Source: CAZMRF01 sp964568735 (lineage in GTDB: Bacteria; Acidobacteriota; Polarisedimenticolia; JACPZX01). From it: a DNA stretch of 48,736 bases. The stretch's first letter is position 1, and every line of letters starts with the position of its first letter. A model generated the notes under the pieces. The model saw only the letters and a list, made by a program, of their open reading frames with translations, did no database searches and was not told the DNA's origin. This document shows positions 24,574 through 31,249 of this stretch, piece by piece. The position numbers were made by a program, and so were the translations under genes. The DNA is taken from NCBI GenBank assembly GCA_964568735.1, contig CAZMRF010000035.1, positions 1 through 48,736 of the forward strand, written 5' to 3'.

Positions 24574-26157
24574 ATGAAGCGAGCAGCACTCGTTGCTACT
24601 CTCTGCGTCCTGGCGGGCGCGAGCCCGGGCCACGCCGGGCTGCTGAAAGACATGGCGGCCTTCCAGGTCAACACGTACACCATGGGGGATCAGGAGAGCC
24701 CCGATATCGCATCGGATGGGCAGTCGAGGTTCGTCATGGTCTGGGAAAGCGACGATCAGGACGGATACGGCGCGGGGATCTTCGCCCGGCGCTTCACGAG
24801 CGGCGGATTCCCCGTGGGGAACGAGTTCCAGGTCAACTCCTACACGACGGCCGACCAGGGCGATCCCGCCGTGGCCATGAGCCCCTCGGGAGCCTTCGTC
24901 GTCGTGTGGATGAGCTACTCCCAGGACGGCGACTACGACGGCGTCTTCGCCCGCCTCTTCACGAGCACCGGCTCGCCCGTGGGCGCCGAGTTCCAGGTGA
25001 ACAGCTACACGACGAACGGTCAGTACGATCCGCACGTCGCCATCGACAGGGCGGGCAACTTCATCACCGTCTGGACTTCCTACGGCCAGGTGGGGCAGGG
25101 CAACAGCATCTTCGGCCGGATCTTCGGCAGCTCGGGAGCGCCCGCCGGCCCCGAGTTCCAGGTGGACACTTACACCTCGGCCTACCAGTACTTCCCCGCG
25201 GTGGCAGGCGACGAGATGGGGAACTTCGCCGTCGTGTGGGAGAGCTACCCCACGGACGGCGACGGCTTCGGGATCGCCGCCCGGCTCTTCGACCGCACGG
25301 GCGCACCGGCCGGCCCCGAGTTCCAGGTCAACACCTACACCCCGGGCGACCAGGGCGAGCCCGGCATCGCCATGAACGCCGTGGGCGACTTCCTCGTGGC
25401 CTGGGACGGTGATGACCAGGACGGTTCACAGGACGGGGTCTTCGCGCAGGTCTTCGACGTCGACGGAGTGCCGGTGGGCACGGAGCTGCAGGTCAACACG
25501 TACACCATGTTCAACCAGGAGGATCCGAAGGTCGCCGCCGATCCCTCCGGCGAGTTCATCGTCGTGTGGCCCAGCCAGAACCAGGACGGCTCGCAGGACG
25601 GCGTCTTCGGCCAGATCGTGGATTCTCTGGGGATGCCTCTCGGCATCGAGTTCCAGGTCAGCAGCTACGCCACCAACAACCAGAACCGGCCCACCATCGC
25701 GACGGGTCCTCCGGGCAGCTTCATCGTCGCCTGGGAGGATGCCAGCAGGGATGGGAGCTCGTACGGCGTTTTCGGCCAGAGCTTCATCGCACACTCGCCC
25801 GAGCTGCTCGGACCGGCCGGCCCGCTCGACTGCAGCGATCCGTCGAACCCCGGAACCCTGCCGACCTTCACGTGGGATACCGACACCTACGACGCCTTCA
25901 AGCTCTACATGGGCTCCAGCGCCGGCTTCGAGCAGGGGACCCGGGTCACGAGCGGAGATGCCGCGATCAGGACCGGCTCCTGGACGCCCAGCAAGAAGAA
26001 GTGGAAGAGCGCCTGCAAGAAAGCGCTGACCCAGGCGGCGGACCCCAACAACCCCGTGATGTTCGTCGTGGTGGGCGGGCTCGACCAGGATCTGGACAAG
26101 AAGAATCCCAGCCGCAAGCGGCTCAGCCCGGTCGTGCAGTTCGATGTGAACCCGTAG
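24574..26157 (+). CDS. secreted protein with seven exact 55-residue repeats, probable beta-propeller
   Basis: This 527-residue protein has a signal peptide (MKRAALVATLCVLAGASPGHAG). The repeat motif FQVNTYT..DQ..P begins at residues 30, 85, 140, 195, 250, 305 and 360, an exact period of 55 with no insertions. Each unit contains FQVNsYT, GxFvVVWxS, QDGxxxGvFaRlF and GxPvGxE. Seven equal beta-rich units suggest a seven-bladed propeller. The C-terminal part (about 410-527) begins LLGPAGPLDCSDP and has a lysine-rich stretch (SKKKWKSACKKAL); it may be a fibronectin-like or attachment domain. A strong GGAGG lies ten bases upstream of the ATG. Function is unknown; an adhesin or surface scaffold is a reasonable guess. 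It lies between tRNA genes. Confidence 0.75.
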   Translation: MKRAALVATLCVLAGASPGHAGLLKDMAAFQVNTYTMGDQESPDIASDGQSRFVMVWESDDQDGYGAGIFARRFTSGGFPVGNEFQVNSYTTADQGDPAVAMSPSGAFVVVWMSYSQDGDYDGVFARLFTSTGSPVGAEFQVNSYTTNGQYDPHVAIDRAGNFITVWTSYGQVGQGNSIFGRIFGSSGAPAGPEFQVDTYTSAYQYFPAVAGDEMGNFAVVWESYPTDGDGFGIAARLFDRTGAPAGPEFQVNTYTPGDQGEPGIAMNAVGDFLVAWDGDDQDGSQDGVFAQVFDVDGVPVGTELQVNTYTMFNQEDPKVAADPSGEFIVVWPSQNQDGSQDGVFGQIVDSLGMPLGIEFQVSSYATNNQNRPTIATGPPGSFIVAWEDASRDGSSYGVFGQSFIAHSPELLGPAGPLDCSDPSNPGTLPTFTWDTDTYDAFKLYMGSSAGFEQGTRVTSGDAAIRTGSWTPSKKKWKSACKKALTQAADPNNPVMFVVVGGLDQDLDKKNPSRKRLSPVVQFDVNP

Positions 26158-26175
26158 CGCTCTTCGGTGCGGGCG

Positions 26176-26205
26176 TTGACGACCCGGATCAGCCCCCGGT
26201 ATCAT
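26176..26205 (+). promoter_or_regulatory. promoter of tRNA-Arg(CCG)
   Basis: TTGACG (26176-26181), an 18-base spacer and TATCAT (26200-26205) end 14 bases before the tRNA. Confidence 0.6.
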
Positions 26206-26219
26206 CGAGGCACTCGCAC

Positions 26220-26296
26220 GCGCCTGTAGCTCAGATGGATAGAGCGATAGATTCCGGATCTATAGGTCGGGGGTTCGAATCCCTCCAGGCGTACCA
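26220..26296 (+). tRNA. tRNA-Arg (anticodon CCG)
   Basis: This is a 77-nt cloverleaf with an anticodon stem ATAGA/TCTAT enclosing TTCCGGA (anticodon CCG at 26254-26256) and an encoded CCA. The acceptor stem GCGCCTG/CAGGCGT has one G-U closing pair. Confidence 0.94.
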
Positions 26297-26435
26297 GTTC
26301 CCACCCGCCGCGGGCGCCGCCCGGTGATACCCGGGCAGGCCCCCGCGGCGTTGTCCTGATCGCGGCCCCTTCGGGGGCTCCCTCGAAGCCTTCTTCAACC
26401 GCCGAGGCCCGTCACGAGCGGGTCGTGCAGACTCG

Positions 26436-27098
26436 ATGATGCAGCAACAGCCAATCACGGTTCCCGCAGCGGCCCCGTCCCTGAGGGCCTCGCCTTACGT
26501 GCGGAAGCTCGGGCGGATCGCCTACCGCTACCGGCAGATGATGCAGCTGGTCTTGTTGACGGTCTCGGTGCTCATCGGCCAGTCCCTTGGCTCCGTGAGA
26601 TCCGATCGCGCGCTCCTCGCCGCGGCCTGCGCCATGGTCCTGGCCGGCGGGGCGATGAGATCGTGGGCGATGGGGTACCACACATGGCGGAGGGTCTACG
26701 GCCCGGGCAACGAGCGATCCCTCGTGACGGCCGGCCCCTATGCCGTGACGCGCAACCCGCTCTACCTGGGGACCTTCCTGATCGGCGCGGGGATCGCCGC
26801 GATGAGCGGCAGGCTCTGGCTCCTCGTCGCCTTCGCGGCCCTCTTCGTGCCTGCCCACTACCTGATCATCCGCTGGGAAGAGGGGAAGCTCATCGAGGAG
26901 TTCCCGGTTGTCTTCCCCGCGTACGCCTCCGAGGTGCCGAGGCTCTTCCCGCTCTTCCGCTACTCCTCGAACCGCTCCGGCCGCTTCGACCTGCGCACCA
27001 TGATCCGGTGCATGGAGCCGGTGAAGACGCTCGGATTCCTGGCCGTCGTCCTCCTGATGCACTGGCTCAAGTCGAGCGGATGGACGCCGGCTCTGTAG
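26436..27098 (+). CDS. isoprenylcysteine carboxyl methyltransferase family membrane protein
   Basis: This 220-residue protein has about four membrane segments and the PEMT/ICMT signature LVTAGPYAVTRNPLYLGTFLIG (about residues 96-117), followed by IIRWEEGKLIEEFP. That motif binds S-adenosylmethionine in isoprenylcysteine and phospholipid methyltransferases. Bacterial members are often of unknown substrate and may methylate lipids. A C-terminal hydrophobic helix follows (LGFLAVVLLMHWL). The gene is sandwiched between two arginine tRNA genes, and the -35 of the second tRNA promoter lies within its 3' end. Confidence 0.78.
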   Translation: MMQQQPITVPAAAPSLRASPYVRKLGRIAYRYRQMMQLVLLTVSVLIGQSLGSVRSDRALLAAACAMVLAGGAMRSWAMGYHTWRRVYGPGNERSLVTAGPYAVTRNPLYLGTFLIGAGIAAMSGRLWLLVAFAALFVPAHYLIIRWEEGKLIEEFPVVFPAYASEVPRLFPLFRYSSNRSGRFDLRTMIRCMEPVKTLGFLAVVLLMHWLKSSGWTPAL

Positions 27099-27110
27099 CG
27101 TCGTTATCAT
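27081..27110 (+). promoter_or_regulatory. promoter of tRNA-Arg(TCT)
   Basis: TGGACG (27081-27086), an 18-base spacer and TATCAT (27105-27110) end 11 bases before the tRNA. The layout is the same as the promoter at 26176-26205. Confidence 0.5.
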
Positions 27111-27121
27111 CGGCCGGTCGC

Positions 27122-27197
27122 GCGCCTGTAGCTCAGCGGATAGAGCAGCGGCCTTCTAAGCCGAAGGTCGGGGGTTCGACTCCCTCCAGGCGCGCCA
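27122..27197 (+). tRNA. tRNA-Arg (anticodon TCT)
   Basis: This is a 76-nt cloverleaf with acceptor arms GCGCCTG/CAGGCGC and an anticodon loop CTTCTAA (anticodon TCT at 27155-27157). The CCA is encoded. The outermost anticodon-stem pair appears to be a G-A mismatch. Confidence 0.93.
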
Positions 27198-27324
27198 CCC
27201 GATTCGCTCGTACCGCCGCGCCTGATCGTGCGGGACTGTCGCAGCGTGCATGGCGCAGGTCGGGAGGCTGGGTGGGATTAGGAGTGTGCCCGCCCCGAAG
27301 TCAGGTGCTATTCTCGCGCTTCGC

Positions 27325-27401
<77 letters not shown>

Positions 27402-27458
27402 GCCTCGCCGCCAGCGCAACAGGACCGCGCACCCGCGGCGGCGGGAGCCACGAACTGC

Positions 27459-27505
27459 CCCGGAGGAGTGCCTCGCCGGTCGTCCGTGCGAGGACCGCCT
27501 CCGGG
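27459..27505. terminator. nested hairpin between tRNA-Arg and the convergent outer-membrane gene
   Basis: The outer stem CCCGGAGG (27459-27466)/CCTCCGGG (27498-27505) encloses an inner stem CCTCGC (27471-27476)/GCGAGG (27488-27493). There is no T-tract. Its place between convergent genes suggests a bidirectional terminator. Confidence 0.35.
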
Positions 27506-27547
27506 CCGGTGATGCCCGCAGGCGGCCCCACGCGGAGTGGTAGGGGC

Positions 27548-28120
27548 TTACCTCGTCGGCCAGGCGAAGCCCGCGAGGACTCCCACCTGGAAGTAGTCCG
27601 AGTCGATGTTCGTTCCGGCGAAGTCGTGGCTGGCTCCGCGATTGAACCTCGCGTGCATGCCGAGGTTCATGGCCGAGCCCAGGCGCCAGTAGACGCCGCC
27701 TTCGGCGTACATGGCGGCAGCGGTGGAGCTGTCATCGGCACTCGCCGCCCCGGCATCGATCTCGGCGTCGACCTGCACGACCGAGAGGCCGCCGCCCGCG
27801 AAGGGGTGCATGTTCCCGGCGAACTGCCAGGTCTTCATCGCGCCGAAGCTCAGCTCGGTGATCGTGGCCGTGACGTCCGCGGCGCCGATGCTGTCCGACT
27901 TGGTGGAGCGGTAGATGCCCGCGGCAAGGTCGATGGGCCAGTCCGACACGGTGAAATCGGCGAAGGCGCCGATGAAGGTCTGCTCGTCGACGGGCTCGAA
28001 ATCGTTCGAGTTCAGCGAGCGTTCGCCCAGGCTGAAGTTGACGTTCCCATCCGCGAGCGCGGGCGTGGCCGTGAGAAGAAGAGCGGCGCAGGCCGCCAGG
28101 ACGTTCAGCTTTCTCGACAT
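27548..28120 (-). CDS. small outer-membrane beta-barrel protein
   Basis: This 190-residue protein has a clear signal peptide (MSRKLNVLAACAALLLTATPALA), followed by alternating amphipathic strands (FIGAFADFTVSDWPIDLAAGIY, GVYWRLGSAMNLGMHARF) typical of 8-stranded OmpW/OmpA-type barrels. It ends YFQVGVLAGFAWPTR. A GGAGG ribosome binding site lies eight bases before the ATG. A ligand or partner is not evident. The Asp/Ser/Ala-rich stretch near residue 125 is probably an extracellular loop. Confidence 0.68.
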   Translation of the reverse strand: MSRKLNVLAACAALLLTATPALADGNVNFSLGERSLNSNDFEPVDEQTFIGAFADFTVSDWPIDLAAGIYRSTKSDSIGAADVTATITELSFGAMKTWQFAGNMHPFAGGGLSVVQVDAEIDAGAASADDSSTAAAMYAEGGVYWRLGSAMNLGMHARFNRGASHDFAGTNIDSDYFQVGVLAGFAWPTR

Positions 28121-28238
28121 CGTTGCATCCTCCGTGAGACGGCAGGGATGGCGCTGGGTGTCGCGCCGGTGGGTCCGGTGGACGATCCCTTTTGGAGAGC
28201 CAAGGAGGCCGGGCAGGATGGCCTCGCCGCTTCAATGA

Positions 28239-28340
28239 AGGAAGGAATCTGTGAGGCTTCCGAGTGGAGTCAAGCAGGCGGATGCCCAGGTTCCGCTCGA
28301 GCGCCTGAATCCTGACGGCCCGGATCGATCGTCCCTGGGA
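28239..28340 (-). pseudogene. relic of a LysR-type regulator HTH
   Basis: About 34 codons read LLSQGRSIRAVRIQALERN followed by LGIRLLDSTRKPH. This closely follows the LysR recognition-helix consensus (SQ-AVS-RIQ-LE-LG-RLLDRT). No matching start or continuation is found in the same frame, so this would be a fossil fragment in the 470-base gap before gmhA. Confidence 0.35.
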
Positions 28341-28456
28341 CAAGAGAATTAAGGAGGGCAGATGTCCCGTCCGGTGACGGCCTCGCTGTCGGTGGCATGA
28401 CGGTGGAGGGCGCATCCGCCGGCCTCCGAAGGGAGTCGCAGCGAGCCAGAGCCGGA

Positions 28457-28486
28457 TTGACACTCTCTCCGGCCCACCCCTAACAT
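28457..28486 (+). promoter_or_regulatory. promoter upstream of gmhA
   Basis: A perfect -35 TTGACA (28457-28462), an 18-base spacer and TAACAT (28481-28486) lie about 105 bases before the gmhA ATG. Confidence 0.55.
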
Positions 28487-28591
28487 GACCGCGCGGCCGG
28501 CTCCGTCGACTCTCCCTGCATCGGGTGGCGCCCCGCACGCAACGCGACGGGAGCCGACGCTCAAACAGGCTCCGAGATCCAGGAGGCGCCC

Positions 28592-29167
28592 ATGGGCGAC
28601 GGCAGGTATGCCCGCGACGTGCAGGAGCACCTCGAAGCCGTGCGGGCCTTCTTCGGCCAGCACGATGCCGCCGTCGAAGCGGCCGCGCGGGCCATTGCGG
28701 AGTCGCTTCGGAAGGGAGGCAAGATCCTCTTCTTCGGCAACGGGGGGAGCGCCGCGGATGCCCAGCACCTGGCCGCCGAGCTGGTGAATCGGATGGGCGC
28801 CGAGAGGCCGGCCATCGCCGCCATCGCCCTCACGACCGACACCTCGATCCTCACGAGCATCGCGAACGATTACAGCTTCGATCGAATCTTCGCCCGTCAG
28901 ATCGAGGCCCTCGGCCGCCCGGGCGACGTGGCCTACGCGCTGTCCACCTCCGGCGATTCGCCCAGCGTCCTGAACGGGCTGCAGGCGGCCCGGGAGAGGA
29001 AGCTCATCACCATCGCCCTCCTCGGGCGGGACGGGGGGGCGGCGAAGGCGCACGCCGATCACGCGCTCGTGATCCCGAGCCGCACGACCGCGCGGATCCA
29101 GGAGGTCCATGCGCTCGTCGGCCACCTCATCTGCGAGACCGTCGAGAGCCTTCTCTACCCGGCCTGA
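28592..29167 (+). CDS. gmhA: phosphoheptose (sedoheptulose-7-phosphate) isomerase
   Basis: This 191-residue SIS-domain protein has the GmhA hallmarks: ILFFGNGGSAADAQHLAAELVNRM (the catalytic Glu is the one in AELVNRM), ALTTDTSILTSIANDY, YALSTSGDSPSVLNGL, and near the end ARIQEVHALVGHLICETVE with the catalytic His. It converts sedoheptulose-7-phosphate to glycero-manno-heptose-7-phosphate, the first step to the heptose used in lipopolysaccharide core and some S-layer glycans. The ribosome binding site AGGAGG lies a few bases upstream. No other heptose-pathway gene is in the window. Confidence 0.92.
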   Translation: MGDGRYARDVQEHLEAVRAFFGQHDAAVEAAARAIAESLRKGGKILFFGNGGSAADAQHLAAELVNRMGAERPAIAAIALTTDTSILTSIANDYSFDRIFARQIEALGRPGDVAYALSTSGDSPSVLNGLQAARERKLITIALLGRDGGAAKAHADHALVIPSRTTARIQEVHALVGHLICETVESLLYPA

Positions 29168-29217
29168 GCGCGCAGGTTCCCATGGCGCCACGACCGGGAC
29201 GCCGGTATCCTCCGGCG

Positions 29218-29895
29218 ATGAGCTTCCCTGCGCGTGCCCGATCCGGACGCACCTCCATGCGCGCGCTCTCCTGCATGGTGCTGGCCCTCTCCGCGGCGGG
29301 CCTTGCCGCCGAGGAGCAGCCCGTGGAGCCGGCATCCGGCCCGATGACGGAAGCGCCGCCCGGCTGCACCTGCGCGGCCGCCGTGCGGGCGAACGGCTGG
29401 TGCGCCCTCCACAAGGTCGGGTACCTCGCGTCGATCCCCGTGCGCTCCGAGCTTCTCTTCGAGACGCTGGATGCCCACGGCCACGATCTCGATCTGAGCA
29501 CCTTCGAGTGCGAGTCGTGCAGGAAGGCGATCGCCACGGAGGGGTTCTGCGAGGAGCATCGCGTCGGATTCGTCCGCGGCCTGGCCTACTTCTCGCGTCT
29601 CACCTACGAGCTGGCGCGGGGAGTCCCGATGGACCTGGAATCGCTCACCTGTCCGGTCTGCATCAGGAATGCGGCGACGTACGGGTGGTGCGATGAGCAC
29701 GGGCTGGGGATGCTGGGTTCGACGGGCGTCCGCGATCGTGCCGGCTACGAGCGCGCCGTGAAGGCCATCGAGATCTTGAAGCTGGCCGTCCAGGAGGCCG
29801 AGCGGTGCGAGCGCTGCGCCGTGGCGATGGTCAGCGACAGCGACTGCCCCTATCACCGGGTCCTCTACAAGGATGGCAAGCCCGTGCCACGCTGA
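29218..29895 (+). CDS. secreted protein with four Cys3His zinc-ribbon-like motifs
   Basis: This protein has about 225 residues and a signal peptide (MRALSCMVLALSAAGLAAEE if read from the second Met at 29257). Four copies of a metal-ligand-like pattern C-x2-C-x9-C-x2-H follow: CTCAAAVRANGWCALH (first pair C-x-C), CESCRKAIATEGFCEEH, CPVCIRNAATYGWCDEH and CERCAVAMVSDSDCPYH. The middle copies are followed by similar hydrophobic stretches (RVGFVRGLAYF, GLGMLGSTGV). No family is recognised. Cys/His clusters in an exported protein could bind zinc or copper or form disulfides; this is inference. It is 50 bases downstream of gmhA and likely cotranscribed. Confidence 0.65.
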   Translation: MSFPARARSGRTSMRALSCMVLALSAAGLAAEEQPVEPASGPMTEAPPGCTCAAAVRANGWCALHKVGYLASIPVRSELLFETLDAHGHDLDLSTFECESCRKAIATEGFCEEHRVGFVRGLAYFSRLTYELARGVPMDLESLTCPVCIRNAATYGWCDEHGLGMLGSTGVRDRAGYERAVKAIEILKLAVQEAERCERCAVAMVSDSDCPYHRVLYKDGKPVPR

Positions 29896-29951
29896 CCCGG
29901 TGCCTGCGCAGCGGGATCAGGGGCCGATCGTCGCGCGTGGGGAGGGGACGG

Positions 29952-29970
29952 CCGGAAGCTGCGCTTCCGG
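29952..29970. terminator. strong hairpin between convergent genes
   Basis: CCGGAAGC, a three-base loop, then GCTTCCGG: a perfect 8-bp stem midway between genes ending at 29895 (+) and 30021 (-). There is no T-tract, so it is only a probable bidirectional terminator. Confidence 0.4.
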
Positions 29971-30020
29971 ATCGAACCGCGGGCTGCGGATTCAGAACCC
30001 TGCCGGCCGAGGGCGCGCTT

Positions 30021-30950
30021 CTAGTTGCCGCAGGAGTTCGTGACGTTCTTCACGGTGACGCCGCACACTCCCGAGGATCCGCCCGGTCCTGGGCCGACAC
30101 GCTCCGCGCCGGCGCCGTCGAGTCCCCAGGAGCCCTCGATCCCCGAGGCGTTGACCGCGACCAAGACCCACCAGAGCAGCCCCGTGCCATCGGCGGCGTC
30201 GGGGACTGAGTTCCATATGAAGGGAGAGCTGCTGCCGATCGAGCACTTGCTTCCGCGCACGCCGAAGGTCCCGCCAGGAGATCCGGGAAGCATGGAGCCT
30301 TCGCCATAGATGATGTGGTGATTGGTGGCGCCCGTGCAGGTTGAGGTGTCCCACCTGATGGAGAGGGACGAGCCCGTGGAATCAAGGGCGACGACCGTCA
30401 TGGGCACCGTCAAGGCGGATCCGTCGGGGACCGCGGGTGGAGGAGGAGGGCTGGCATCGACCGAGCCTACCTGCCCCGCGTAGTTCGTCGGCGTGTTGAC
30501 CGGATTCGTCCCTCCGGGGCGCAAGCTGTGGATCCCGTCCGTTGGAAGAGCGCCCGCGCCGAAGGTGAGAGTGTCGTAGGGTGGGCCGTAGATGATTGTG
30601 TCTCCGCTCGTATTGATGAAGTGGTCCGGGATGATCTCGTCGGGAGTCGGAGCGCCCGGAAGGTCCGCAAAGGCCTGCGTCGCGAAGAGGAGGAACTTGA
30701 AGGAGGTCGGGGCCACGACGTTGTTCTGGATGTCATAGGTGACCGCGTTGCTGCGGAGGAGCTGGTTGCCGACCCCGGTCTCGAATTCGCCGCCTCCTTT
30801 TTCCTTAAGCTCGACGAACTGGATGGTGCCGTCGGTATTGCTGAACAGCTCGTTGACGTCCCAGGTGTGGGACCCTGCGAAGGCAACCTGTCCAGCCGCT
30901 GCGACGAGGGCCAGATGGACCAGGACGGAAGAGATCCTCTGCGCTTTCAC
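30021..30950 (-). CDS. secreted protein of unknown function
   Basis: This protein has about 309 residues, with a signal peptide (VKAQRISSVLVHLALVAAAGQVAFAG). The N-terminal half resembles calcium/lamin-tail-like extracellular domains (WDVNELFSNTDGTIQFVELKE, FLLFATQAFADLPGAPTPDEIIPDHF). The C-terminal half has a fibronectin-III-like look (SLSIRWDTSTCTGATNHHIIYG, then EGSWGLDGAGAERVG and CGVTVKNVTNSCG). The lamin-tail idea rests on the VNEL..N.DGT.QFVEL stretch. The GTG at 30950 is taken as start because it fits the signal peptide and a G-rich Shine-Dalgarno just upstream. The longer frame upstream is weak. Confidence 0.6.
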   Translation of the reverse strand: MKAQRISSVLVHLALVAAAGQVAFAGSHTWDVNELFSNTDGTIQFVELKEKGGGEFETGVGNQLLRSNAVTYDIQNNVVAPTSFKFLLFATQAFADLPGAPTPDEIIPDHFINTSGDTIIYGPPYDTLTFGAGALPTDGIHSLRPGGTNPVNTPTNYAGQVGSVDASPPPPPAVPDGSALTVPMTVVALDSTGSSLSIRWDTSTCTGATNHHIIYGEGSMLPGSPGGTFGVRGSKCSIGSSSPFIWNSVPDAADGTGLLWWVLVAVNASGIEGSWGLDGAGAERVGPGPGGSSGVCGVTVKNVTNSCGN

Positions 30951-31249
30951 GGTCCCCCCTCGACCGTTCCTCGATGCCCGCGCCGGGGAGCCGGGGTCCC
31001 GGGCGGGGATCAGGAACGTGCCCGCGCTCCTTATACCAACAGGAGCAGGTTGCGGCAAGCTCTGATTCGGCCCCGCCGGCGCGGGGATCTTGCAACGACA
31101 ATCTCTCTTCATCGGGATTCGAGGATTTGAAGGCCCGCGAGCGGGGTCGAGCCCTGGATCACAATCCGGGTGACAAAGTCACACACCGGTCCTTGGTGAG
31201 GGCCGGGACTCCCGGTGCCTCCTGAGGCCCGCGGCCCCGGCGGGCTCGC
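30951..31249. other. intergenic region with promoter for the downstream secreted protein
   Basis: Apart from the promoter at 31030-31058 (minus strand) nothing is recognised in these 299 bases. The part next to 31250 is the 3' flank of the kinase gene. Confidence 0.4.
31030..31058 (-). promoter_or_regulatory. sigma-70-like promoter of the secreted protein gene
   Basis: On the minus strand TTGCCG (31058-31053), exactly 17 bases, then TATAAG (31035-31030), about 80 bases before the GTG start at 30950. Confidence 0.6.

Larger units (their letters stand above)
28121..28591. other. divergent intergenic region
   Basis: This region of about 470 bases lies between the minus-strand barrel gene and gmhA. 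It holds the LysR-like relic (28239-28340) and the gmhA promoter (28457-28486). Nothing else is recognised. Confidence 0.5.

Noticed and set aside
24529..24589. A selenocysteine or riboswitch-like element upstream of the repeat protein
   Set aside because: Only an ordinary GGAGG ribosome binding site is visible; no conserved aptamer features.
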